DNA of 64,000 nt, from assembly GCF_021869535.1 (NCBI RefSeq), contig NW_026262593.1, positions 73,660,822-73,724,821 of the forward strand. The letters run 5' to 3'. A program made the position numbers and the translations under genes. Under the pieces are notes generated by a model. The model made no database searches and was not told where the DNA came from. It worked only from the letters and a program-made list of their open reading frames with translations. Below, in pieces: positions 11,011 to 22,707 of the stretch (position 1 is the stretch's first letter; each line of letters opens with the position of its first letter). The stretch is from Mytilus californianus (taxonomy: Eukaryota > Mollusca > Bivalvia > Mytilida > Mytilidae).

Positions 11011-12469
11011 AAATATGTTCTTTTTTTAAACAGATTTCAATATATCGTTTGTTTAATGTGCTTTGGATGGGTATCGCTATCCATTGAGTTAAAGTTCAAA
11101 TTAAAGTTCGAGTGGTTGTTCAGAGTTATTTGGTATGAAAAAGGGGGAACGGCAGAAAATAATAAGAAAAAAAGTATTAAAAAGTTTACAGTATTTCGGA
11201 CATAATTAGGATATCCCCAAACCACTTGGTCCTGTTGTTTTTATTCTAATTTCTCAAACGGAAGCAGTATTTTTGTAATAAATTTGTAAAATATTCCACG
11301 GAACCATGTGTCTCGCCTGATATTGCTGATGTAAGTGTAAAAGCGTCATGTTGATCGGCTGTACATTTATCTATACATTTATCGGTAAAAAAAAAATTAA
11401 AAAAAAAATGTTTTTCTGTAGATGCTTTTTCATGAAATTGAGGAATAACCCCTATACAAGTTTGAAAACACTTCATGGAGGTTTACAAATTTATCATATC
11501 AAAACAGTTTAATTCGGTTTTATTTAACTAAAACAAAACTGTATGGTTTTCAACAATGAGCAAAACCCATACTCTATAGTAAGCTATAAAAGGTCCCGAA
11601 ATGAAAAATGTAAAAAACTAGAAACCTAACGATCTATAGATAGATACATAGATACTTTATTCTCTAAAAACTAAATACAAGTTTACAGAGAAACATACAA
11701 TATAAATACAGATACAATAGTCGAGGTAAACAAATACAGTATGATATTCTAAAAGTACAAAATTATGATGGCATACATGTTTAGTAACATGTATAATGAA
11801 AGGTTAAACTCAATAGAAATAAAAAAAAAATGGAGATGGAGACGCCGACGCCACTATCGACGACGAAATATAGGTTTGTTGTGTCTCACTGCCGCTACAT
11901 TGATGTCGCAGGCTCGACACAAATCAAAAGACTTGAACTTTATTGTTAACAAATGAAACACTTCAAATCAACTCACACTAAAGTTACAGGTAAACGGGGG
12001 AGGGGGGCTCGGACTAAGCGACAAAGCATCAATACTATAAAATAAGAATTCTCAGATTTTTTTTTAGCGTAAATGATCATTTGAACTTATACGAATATCA
12101 ATCTTTTATTTGTAATCAATTGAATTCCCTGATCTACCTCGCACTAATTGAAAAATAAACTTTTTGGAATATCTGTTTCACATGTGACGACGGACATGTT
12201 CCAGTAGTCGTAACCATAATACTGTCATCTTTTCCTTGAATGTAAACTACCAAATAAAACCAAATCACTGGGTTTGTACTTTCTCGAATAACACGACGGG
12301 TGCCTTTCTGGAGCATCCGAGATCACCCCGATGGATTTATATTACCCAGTCTTACCGATCTATTGAATCAGCCAAATGAAACTGTTTCGTATGCCACCGC
12401 GACTGAAAGTTGGGAGGCATATTGTTTTACCCCTGTCCGTCCGTCCGTCTGTCCGTCCTATTATGGGTA

Positions 12470-12800
12470 TATAGTCCGCATAACTCCTCCTACAGTTTGA
12501 ATCCTAGGAAGTTTTCTCTTTACTGTCTGTTTGTACATATATTGAAGGTGTGCATGTGGTCAGGGTTTAATGTTTATTAATATTTGATCTTTTGGGAGAT
12601 AGTTGAACTTTCACGGTAACTTTTTGGGAAATTTACTTGCATGAGAAGAGCGTTTCGAGATAACTCCTCCTATAATTTGAATGCTAGGAAGTTTTCACTC
12701 TGCTGGCTGTTTGTACATATATTGAAGGTGTGCATGTGGTCAGGGTTTTTATTTTTATTATCGTTTGCTCTTTTTGGGAGATAATTGAACTTTTTTTTGT
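12470..12800. repeat. Two tandem copies of a ~180-bp unit
   Basis: TAACTCCTCCTA(C/T)A is followed in both by TTTGAAT, GGAAGTTTTC and TATTGAAGGTGTGCATGTGG, starting near 12481 and 12661. Confidence 0.8.
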
Positions 12801-12959
12801 CATTTTGGGGGTATAAGCAGTTAAATGAGTTGAGTGCGGGGGCATCACTTTGTCTAGTTTACATTTTTTCTCGTGTTGTGCTGTTACACAACTGTAACAG
12901 TCCGATGTAAGGTTAGGATTTAGCGCTCACATACATGTTAAACTCCGCCACGTGCACTT

Positions 12960-13235
12960 TCGTTATGTACCTGTCCCAAGTCAGGAGCAGGAAGTTCAAT
13001 TGTTGTCGTTGTATAAATGTGTGTCATTTTTTTTTTGTAGATTTTTTATTTATAAATAAGACCGTTTGTTTTTTCGTTTGATTTTTTTCACATGGTGCAT
13101 GGTGGCCTTTTGTAGCTGACTATACGGTGTGTTGAAGGCTGTACGGTTGCCTATAGATGATTTCTTACATCCACTGCATTTAAACTCTGGTGGATAGTTG
13201 TCTCATTATCAATCACACCATATCTAGCTTTATTT
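12960..13235 (+). repeat. Dispersed repeat family A, near full length
   Basis: Begins with the 5' landmark CCTGTCCCAAGTCAGGAGC and ends with AGTTGTCTCATTATCAATCA. Compared with the copies at 41735 and 60600 it defines a unit of about 280 bp. Confidence 0.72.
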
Positions 13236-13689
13236 CAACTTCTATGTTGCGTTTTGTATACTGTAACATTATTTATCTTTTGTACGCATACCCCGGAGCC
13301 CTCTTTTCGGAAGCCCGAGCAAGAGTCCTTGTTCCGCGATAGAAAATTCAATTACGAACTCATATAAGATAGCTCGAATTTCAACTCATAATCTTAATTA
13401 ATCTAAATGAGACTTAAATTCGAATCTTACTCAAACTCTACTTCAAAAAGTGACTCAAATTTAATGTTGTAACTAGAACTCTACCTTTAAATGTGACTCA
13501 AACTCGAAGTCCAACTCGAAACTCAATGCTAACTAAAACTTTAATTCTAATAATGACTTGCATTCGAAATCGAAGACTAACTCAAAGTTTAACTCAAACA
13601 GTAACCCGAACTCTTATTCGATGGATGGCCACACTCATCCAAGGCACATACAACATGGAAATCTATCTAAAAATAGAACAGGTTTTTCC

Positions 13690-14217
13690 GAATTGGTCAC
13701 GTGATTTTACCTCATCAAGTAATGGGATAACCACATCAAAGAATGACAGGACCACATCAAATAATGAAACAAACACATCATGTAGTGTAAAATCGTCAAA
13801 TTTTGAAACATCATTACGTAATGTTAAAACCATATAAAGAATAGGCAAATCATCATTACAAAATAACAAAACCACATCATGTAATGAAACAACTACATAA
13901 CGTTAAGTCAAATTCACATCAAGTAATGTTAAAACCACATTGCGTAATGACACAACCACATTAAATAATGGTGAAACCACATCGAGTAATGACAAAACCA
14001 TATTGAGTAATGACAAAACTATATCAAGTCAATACGAAACCATATCGTGTAATATCGAAATATCATTAAGTAATGACTATTCCATATTGAGTTATATCAA
14101 AACATCATAACGTAATGTCAAAACCGTATTAAGTAAAGACAAAATATCATCAAGTAATAATAAAACAACATAAAGTAATATCAGAGTTCCACATAAGACA
14201 GCTGTGGCGTTCCATAC
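13690..14217 (-). repeat. Right arm of the long inverted repeat
   Basis: Reverse complement of 10473-11010, ending at the segment GTTCCACATAAGACAGCTGTGG, whose complement starts the left arm. Small indels separate the arms (about 526 versus 538 bp). Confidence 0.85.
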
Positions 14218-17200
14218 ATATAAGTAACCAAAGGTCACACTAGTAAGAAAACGGCCTTGTTTTATACCAAACCTTTTTTTATTGTACTGCATACTTAGTG
14301 TACACGTGTACGTTTAAAGAAAGACATAAGAACGCAATACAGAGAACCTACTACGTACGAACGTTAAGGACTGTGTTGAAAAGTATTGCTATCTTGTTCG
14401 AACTTGTTATTTTGTTGTGATAGTATTTAGACGGAATAAAGACGCACCAAGGACGTAATGTGGTCGAGTTGGGTCCGTGTTTGAACGGGACTCGGTTTGT
14501 GAGCACACGTACACCCAATAGACGCCCGACCACACCACGTCATAGCAAGTCCCTAGTACGTTCCCATGGCAGTACGGCAATTCCGTTCGTGGTACGTCCA
14601 TCTCGGTTAAAAGAAGTTGCCACTCTGTTTTATTTTAGGATGGGATGGTCGGCGAAAATTTTTAACAGGTTTAAAGTTCTAGAGTACCATTCCTAATCAA
14701 ACCAGCTAATGAAGTTCGTAAACAGATCGTTAAAAGTTGCTACTACGTCCACTCCGTTCGCACAGTTTGATGCCTGTTCGGCTACATTTTACAGAACGTA
14801 GTGAAAACGACTTGGGTGTGACGCGGGCATGATAATTTAATAATACATAATACATAAAAAACTTCCCCCTTTACGAAAAAAACTAAGTAAAATTAACAAC
14901 ATATCCTTAGCGAACGCCTATTAAGAGTTTGAAGGGAAACTTTGCAAAAAAAAAAATGAAAAAAATATATTATGTTCATTGTGAATAAAAAAAGCACAAA
15001 TTCATTAATATTAACGTTTTATTCCCCTAGATAAGAGATCAGCATCAATTTTAAATTGAGATTGTTCATTTTCTGTGATATCTATAAACCACAAAGTACC
15101 AAAACAAGCAGGGACTGACGTAGTCGTATTTCAGTGTCGAAATCACTTGTCAGGCGTGCGGTTGTTTTAACCGACAAGGGAATGACAAAGGCAATCACAG
15201 TTTGTCGGATCCTAAAAAAAGAATTATACCAAACATGGTTGTAAACTTTTTAAACTAACTTGATACGGAACAATGTTTCAAAAAAGGTTTAAGAGTCGGA
15301 AAAGTCGGCCGATTGGACATTATTTGTTTCTTAAATAACCATATGTATGGTCTGTCGTTTTTAAACTTTTATTTTTACTAAGTTAATGAAACAAGTAAAT
15401 ATATAGGAGAATTACTTTAGAGCAATTTACTTTAAATTTATGGATTTTCTCTATATCTAAAGTCATAATTAACGAGCGGGGTTCCGTATAAAATTGTTTT
15501 TCAAAAATCTAATTTGGTCATAAGTCTTTTATGCAATACATTTATTCAAGTCTGTCCTTCTCTAATTTGATCATCAGCATGGATAAAGGAATTATTGCTA
15601 CAGGTATTGTGAGGTGACACGTCCAGGTATTCAAGCGATTTCCTGTCGGGCTAAAAAAAACTCTTTATTACACAATTACATAATGCAGGTTCATTCATCG
15701 CTTCACTTCTGAGTGTATCAGTGTACACGGCCGGAAACTTGGAACTTTCCATTTAAAAACTCTCAGATGTAATATACATCATTTGTATATTTTTTGTCTT
15801 GAGTCCCACAGTGATATAATACTAGTCATTGCAAAACTCATACGTGTATACAATTTTACTACCACTTGTTTATGAATGACATTTCTGGTGAAAAGAATGA
15901 TATTGATGAAAATCTAAATAATTTAGCTAAAAATTTGAGGAAATAAAATCTATTTAGATACTTCCTACGGTAAAATTTGGAAAAATGTCAAGATATACTA
16001 GTCGTCATTAATTATGGAAAATTTGAAACATAGCCTATATATATATTCATTTCCCAAAAATGTATGCACTTGTCGATCATTGGTTTATACAGATAGAAAG
16101 TTACGGAACTATAACATTTTTAAATATATGTTAAAAATAAGAGAGAAAATAAGCATATAAATTACACAAATGTAACATATTTCTGTTCATAATAGGAACG
16201 GATATACTAAAATTTTCTCGAATGTTTCAGGGGGAAAATGCACACATTTGGTATATAAATATGAAAAATACACACATCTGGTAGAAAATAAAGTCTCACC
16301 AACTATAGCATTTCACATATAATTGTCATTCTTGGTTGAAATGATGGAAGGAGTCATTTAATAAAATGTGCATGTACGCTGTGGCTATTATAGTGGTTAT
16401 TCAACTCCCTAGAAAAAGTGCATAGCCGCAGTTGCATTGTATACACACCATGAATATATTTCCATTTTATTGCTGTCATTTTTATTGGGTTAACTCAGAG
16501 ACATATATATATATACATATATCTGGTTAGCAACAAAAAAATATTTTAATATTACTTACCGTTCATCTTTTTTTTCTTTTTTGGGGGAGGGGGGTATACA
16601 TTGTTTTATTGTAGAGTCAATTTATGATTCTAACGTTACTCCCTTCTATCGAAAGTACCAGTTGAAAAACGTAAATTTACAACAACAAAAAAATAGTTCC
16701 TGGACGTAATTTAAAAACTAAATTTTTAGTTTAATGATTAAAGTTGAACAAAAAATGTTTAGTCAGAATTTAAACCATAGGTGGGGTACACATAGGACAC
16801 ATCTTAAAAGATGACTGGTGATGCTTTACAATCGTGATAATTCCTGTGACATGGTATATTCTGTATAGGTAATGATTTACCTTGACATTTGTGGGTATTA
16901 CAGCGGAGCTACATGTATATTACCTGCATATGGTAAGGTACTGTCCCATAACCTTTCACGTATATACTGGTTTATATTATATATTGGGGTTCAATATCTA
17001 TTCTATTAAATCATCGAAATTTAAAAATACTGCTTGTCCACTAAGTACTGTAGCCGATATCAAGGAGTATTCTATGAATCTACAAGAGTTTTTTTCCTGT
17101 ATGTATTTTTTTTTGTTTAGTTTAGTGATATAAGTTGAGAAAAAAATTATGTCAGAATTTAAATCATTGACCCCACCCTGGACCCCTCTTAAATCATGAA

Positions 17201-19189
17201 TGGTCATACTTTACAATCGTGAAAATTTCTTTCACATGGTACATTCTATACTGTATAGGTAGTGATTTACTTTGACATTTCCAGGCATTACAGAGCTACA
17301 TGTTAATAACCTGTATATGATAAGGTGTCGTCCCATGAGGTCTTACGTATACAGGTCCACGTTTATAATGGCGTTCAAAACCTTTTTCTGATATAACCAG
17401 ATTTTATGACATTCACACTTCTGAATGTTCTGTATACCAATTTCATATTTTATTTTTAGACCGAATGAGAATATGTTTATTTTCAAGGAAACATATTGAG
17501 TATCAAATTTATTTTGGTGGTTTTATTAAACTTGGTATTAAATCACAGAAATTTTAAAATACTACTGCTTGTCCGGTATTAAGGAGTATTCTTGTCTGTT
17601 TAAAGTGGGAATAATGTGTCCTACTGAAGAATATGAATGACATGTACAAGTCCTGCAAAGGTACAAGACATAAAGCACATTGAAAATCCAATTCTTTCAG
17701 TCTGTCTTATATACAAACCACAAACGTTTTCTAGCATTAAATAATATAAAACAACACGTTTCAGCCGAACTATGTATTTTTTCGGTTCCATTCTACATGG
17801 GCAAAGTTGACTTTAGATGGTTTCCGATATTGATTAAACACCTTTTGGCCAGGTAACACCTACCAAGATTTCAAATATTTAGATAAGAGTGTTTCCGTAC
17901 ATTTTGTAACCGTATGAGGTAAATCATAACGCTTTGGATACACCAATTTTTTCGTTATGATCAGTAAATGATATATTCTTATCATAACTTTTGATTATTA
18001 GTATTCCCAAGATTATTTCTTCGTTTTTTCAACTAACCAAATAAAAAAAAAAAAAACATTTTGATTTTAACTTCTTCTTCAGATTTATAAATTTGAACAT
18101 TATTTGTAATTTTTATAACATCGGATTCATTCATCCTACAAGTATATGAAATACATGTTCAAAATAATGATTCGGTTAACAACGGACCTAACCCTAAATA
18201 TAATGTAATATTCCACAGCGATCTATTTGTATTTGCCTCCACCTTTAATATGTATTTTAACTTTGTGTATTAAACTCGACCTTCTGTCTTAAAATCCATT
18301 CGAATTGACAGTCACACCTGGAACGGTGTGCCCTAGAATCCCGGCTAATTGCCAATCTGTAAATGACCTTATACCTTTTTACAAGCCTTCTTCGAGTATT
18401 GCCAGAGAATAATACACACATCGTATATACCTAGTCCTAGCGTAGATAGTAAAAGGTCAATAAGCGTACACCTATATATTGTCTTTACAGTTTAGTTATA
18501 CTTTTATTTGTTCACTATATCCTTCGGAAAAAGCAAATATTAAAAAAAAAAAAAAAAGATTTACTTTTTGTGCTTTAAACAAAAATAAATTGAAATGTAT
18601 ACGGTAAATATAGAAAATTTTATCTCATGAATGTAAAAAGTTGCATGTTTGTTCATTCTATTTTCTGACTATCGGATGGTAATTAGCTATCAAAATTAGT
18701 CACCGGCGCGCTTATAATTACATTAAAATATGATTAAAGACCAAGACTTTAAATGATTGTACTTTAAATCCCGACATGCAATACCAGGAGAAAACGTCGC
18801 GTACTACAGGAAGAAGTCAATAAAAAATAAATCAGTTATTGTTTTTCTTCTTTATAACTGCATATATCGCGATAAAACTTTGTGAATATGTATATTATGT
18901 TATAATGAACATATTTAAACTATAAGTAAATAATCGCGAATTTTTCCTTTAAGGCATTTTTTCTGCTTCTGGTGCACACCTATATTGTTACTGTGATAGA
19001 GAAAAAGACCTCTATTTTCTGTGGATTATATGATCATCGATAATTCGAATTTATACTTTCTATACTTATAGTACTTTTATTTGAAAAAAATAAACAGCAG
19101 AAAGCGCATTATAAAATCATACTAATCATATCAACCAATCTGTGGTTACAAGCCGGTCAGTATTAGGTAAAAAAATTGTTGCATTTTGG
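14218..19189. other. Non-coding region without recognised genes
   Basis: 14380-14830 is less AT-rich than the rest (short segments such as CGTACACCCAATAGACGC) but encodes nothing recognisable. AT-dinucleotide runs occur near 16507-16525. A diverged tandem duplication is annotated at 16745-17600. Nothing else could be supported. Confidence 0.5.
16745..17600. repeat. Diverged tandem duplication (~400 bp units)
   Basis: Landmarks CTTTACAATCGTGA, ACATGGTA, TAGTGATTTAC/TAATGATTTAC and CTGCTTGTCC, AAGGAGTATTCT occur in the same order in ~16800-17075 and ~17190-17595. Confidence 0.7.
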
Positions 19190-19510
19190 ACTCATCGGAT
19201 GTTCACTGGGGTCTACTCTACATGCAGACCACACTGAGCTACATCAAAAGCATCCTTGGGTCTTCCAGGTCAGGAAATAGGACGAAAATCGTCAACATTG
19301 ACGCTATTTGCACCAGTTGAACAACACGAGGGCAGCAATCCACCCAGCCACCCAAAATCAACCACCTCTCCCATGATCCCCTATCTTAGCTTAATTGTTG
19401 TCAATAGGAACCAGCAGCAAGGAATAGCTCATTTGCATATAATTTGCATATTTCTGCAAATAAACGAAAACAAGGCATTTTCTAAAAATATTTCAGCAAT
19501 GCCCAGAAAG
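19190..19510. promoter_or_regulatory. Less AT-rich non-coding segment with clustered octamers
   Basis: Two ATTTGCAT octamers (19431-19438 and 19442-19449) and an inverted TGCAAAT (19455-19461) lie within 31 bp. Octamers are binding sites of POU-family factors. A homeodomain-type TTAATTG lies at about 19391. A role as an enhancer is inference; an open frame covers the segment but shows no domain. Confidence 0.3.
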
Positions 19511-19929
19511 AGTTACTAGTTTGATCTTCTATATGTATGAATTTAATTTCTTATTTGATTTAATCAAGCTGTCATTATCATGCACAGTTATTCCAATATA
19601 TTTTTTTCTTTCTGAAATATAAATTATAGGAAAGGATCTCGTTGTATGGATATTTGATCTAATATTTTGTGCCAAAAATTCAAAATGTTTGTCACAAGTT
19701 TCATTACATTTTTTTTTAATATAAATAAGTAGTAAAACATGTATGTGTCATAAAATCTTCCTTTTCCATAGAACATAAAACTGATTGACAATTGCTTTTA
19801 TCGTTGTCGTTTCCATAATTTGTAACCATGGTGGAGACTGGAATTTAGTCAATCGGTTCAGTTCAATCTTGTATTACCAGAGTCAAAATAACGTGGATGT
19901 AAGCCACAATATTTCAGTGAATGACCTCT

Positions 19930-20180
19930 AACTATGAGAAAACACGCTTAGCACAGCAAGCCATAAAAGGTCCAGATATGACAAAACATAAAACAATTCA
20001 AATCTAAAAAATGAAAACAACACTTTATAAATTTCATGCGTCCGAAGCCCCTGTTCTTTAATCACCTTCATCAAGAACGCTCACATCCGAATATTAGAAA
20101 CCAAAGGGGGGTAATGACCTAAAGTTGAAGAGCTATATGACCAGAAAGGACATACAAAATAGCCAAAATCTATACAATGT
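19930..20180 (-). repeat. Dispersed repeat family C
   Basis: Shares AACACTTTATAAAT, GCGTCCGAA/GCCTCCGAA and GAACGCTCA with 36235-36420, and AGCTATAAAAGGTCC-like sequence with ~11580. No coding capacity. Confidence 0.6.
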
Positions 20181-20579
20181 AAATTTTTCCTGAGGGAATT
20201 AAAAACTTAGTTTCTTTAATTTTTTAGATTTACAGGTCGAAATTAATAAAGATTAGAGTTCCAACTTTATTTTTGATAACTGCTTCAAGAGAAGACGTCT
20301 ATTGTTCTAATTTGACGGTCAGAAGTTTGACATCATCGCCATAGAAAATTTAAAAAACCAACATATTGTAATAACTGTGCAGAATAACTAACAATTTGTT
20401 TAAAGCTTTTCAAATCAATAAACAAACTCAAATTCGTACTAAATTTAGTTATTATTAGGACATATCCCTCAATATATTATTTTGATTATGTTTTGAAGTT
20501 AAAACTATTAAACTTTCTGTCAATTGTGTAAAATATATTTTATTTCTAAATACATAAATGATACTTTTAATTTGAATAA

Positions 20580-20700
20580 CTAAAAATGAGAAGATGTTGT
20601 ATGATAGCCAATGAGACAGCTGTCAACTAGAGGCCAAACGACGTGGATGTAAGATCCAACATATGTTGACAATAGTCGTAGTGATACGGTCTCCAACACA
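20580..20700 (-). repeat. Dispersed repeat family A, inverted fragment
   Basis: GATAGCCAATGAGACAGCTGTC and GACGTGGATGTAAG are the reverse complement of the family 3' landmarks. Confidence 0.65.
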
Positions 20701-20739
20701 AAGAATTGGAAACTTATTGCTTTTACTCAGTTCTTCTTT

Positions 20740-21005
20740 TGTGGCAGGTTCGAGGATTTTAACATTGCCACATGCGGAGCAGGATCTGCTAAACCTTCCA
20801 GAACACCTGAGTTAACCCGCGGTTTTTGGTGGGGTTCGTGTTGCTCAGTTTTTCGTTTTTTAAGTTGTCTTTTGTATACTGTTTGTGTTTGTGTTTGTGT
20901 TTTGGTTTTTTTCTTTTTTTTTATATGGCGTTGACAGTTTAATTTCGACTTATGAGTTTGGATGTCCCTTTTGGTATCTTTCGCCTCTCTTTTAAAGTAT
21001 AATTT
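20740..21005 (+). repeat. Dispersed repeat family B
   Basis: Landmarks GAGCAGGATCTGCT, ACCTGAG, GGTTTTTGGTGGGGTTCGTG and TGGCGTTGACAGTTTAATTT. Other copies: 30228-30470, 48990-49215 (eroded), 53395-53650, and an inverted one at 46490-46640. It includes a (TTTGTG)n stretch at ~20880. Confidence 0.75.
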
Positions 21006-21515
21006 GGGGAGGTCGAACTGGGGTTAGAGTATACGTGTAAACCTATAGGATTTATTCATAAAATGTAGATCTAAGTAACATTTCAAAGCAAGTTTTAAGA
21101 CAAATGTTTGGTAAAGAAAGTTTCTCATTAGGTTTGCACAACACCATTGTTTTTCAAATTCGTTTTTATGCCTAAAACGAAAGAGATTTCAATCGGAGCG
21201 TATGAACTAGGCAAACGTTCTTAACTCAATAGGTGTGAATGAAGAGTTTCTGTCCAAAATATACAGACTGTCTAAACAGCTCTTCAGTTTCGGATATTTT
21301 GGCAGAAAGTGTGACAGAAAAACTTCTTATCGGACAACTGTGGGGAAATGTTTCAAGAAGTGGCACTTTTTTTTTGTAAATTGTCGCCATTTTTGTGTGC
21401 GTAAAACGCCATATGTGAAGTAGTTTACCTATCCTAAATTTTCCTTATGCATTAAGAAAAATTCATTGAATACTTTTGAAGTCATTGAGTATTATTAAAC
21501 GATTGGATTAATTAA

Positions 21516-21724
21516 GGTGGTACATAACACTACAGGGAGATAACTCTGTAAACATTAGCTGAACGTTTTAATCAAGTTCTATTGTTAAGGAAATATTAAG
21601 CTTTTCAATGATCAAAATTGGTATTTGTCAAACTTCTATAAGGGTCAAAGTAAATATTTTGTCAAAATTTTATGAAAATTAAACGAGCAAAATTAGTTTT
21701 AGTAAGGTGATGAATGGTACCACC
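21516..21724. mobile_element. 209-bp MITE with TTAA target duplication
   Basis: Ends are GGTGGTAC(A)..GTACCACC in inverted orientation, flanked on both sides by TTAA (21512-21515 and 21725-21728). The paralogous flank near 22670 reads GGATGAATTAACCGCC with a single TTAA and no element, an empty site. TTAA duplication is typical of piggyBac-type mobilisation; no transposase is encoded. Confidence 0.8.
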
Positions 21725-21774
21725 TTAACCACAATATCCAGACTGCTACATAATAAAATACCAGTACGAGATTC

Positions 21775-21905
21775 CTAAATAATCCAACTAAAAAATGTTG
21801 GCCTTTGTAGCGTGTTTACTACGCTGATACAACCCACGAAAATAGTTGCACATGGTAATAGAACATGGTTATGCGGAAATTTAGTTCCAATGGTACTCAT
21901 GTTAT
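21775..21905 (-). pseudogene. B-box/NHL gene relic: C-terminal propeller end only
   Basis: Encodes a close relative of the last ~45 residues of the gene at 22708-24369 (MSTIGTKFPHNH, IFVGCISV) and then loses homology. The homology continues into its 3' flank, down to ~21235, which matches ~22260-22720. This is the tail of a tandem paralogue whose body has been deleted. Confidence 0.75.
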
Positions 21906-22707
21906 GTTTTTTCCGATGAACGTTTTGAGAAAAAGTACGAGACGCTCGTTGACAAATTCCTGGTTCATCAATCTTTTGCTCATACACCTATGACGTTCTA
22001 CAAAGTTTGAGTAGCAGCTGCAAGCTCTTGATTATCGTATGAGTTGAAAAATGTGTATCCATATGCGGGTGAAATTGGTCTATTGTTGATTAGGTGAGAA
22101 AAATGTATCATATCAAAACTGAAATCGTCTCGTTGTTTGTCATATATTCTAATATTGAGATGAGCGCTGAAGTCAAACTCGATTCCTTGGATTGAAAATC
22201 ATTAGTATTCCAAAAATGTCAAAGTTTTGCAAACAGTTAATATATAACGACAAGTCTTTCATCGGAAATTTGAGCTAGTTAAACTTTCGCCCCATATTAG
22301 GTGTGAACACATATTGTCTGAATGCCTCTTTCATTTCGGATATTTTAACAGAAAGTGGGACTGAAAATGATTCTTATTGGTCAACTGTGTGGAAGTGTTT
22401 GAACACATAACACTTTGTATGTAAATTTAGTAACATAATATCCTCGATTAATATATACAATGCACAACATTTTTTGACATAACAATGCGCCCAAGAGTCC
22501 TACTTAGACAAATTATCATGCGGCTAGTGTTTTTTTTTCCGCCATTTTTGTAGGTTTCCTTCTCTCACTTAGCCAATTTGTCAGTTCGTTAGAAATCTTT
22601 CTTCTATTATAAAAAAAAAACCCGCATTGAATAATTATAAAATCAGTGAGTATTAAAAAAGCTTGGATGAATTAACCGCCATATCCAGACTGTCACATGA
22701 TAAAATA

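Larger units (their letters stand above)
11011..13689. other. Spacer between inverted-repeat arms
   Basis: Non-coding. Holds a fragment of dispersed family C (~11520-11640), TCCG-type microsatellite (12432-12458), two tandem ~180-bp copies (12470-12800), a family A copy (12960-13235) and, at ~13330-13630, a very degenerate array of short AACTCGAA/AACTCAAA motifs. Confidence 0.6.

Noticed and set aside
10813..11205. 130-residue open frame
   Set aside because: Lies on the 21-bp repeat and is mirrored on the other arm; the 7-residue period explains the openness.
19256..19519. 87-residue plus-strand frame in the octamer segment
   Set aside because: No domain; non-repetitive but lacks supporting splice or start evidence.
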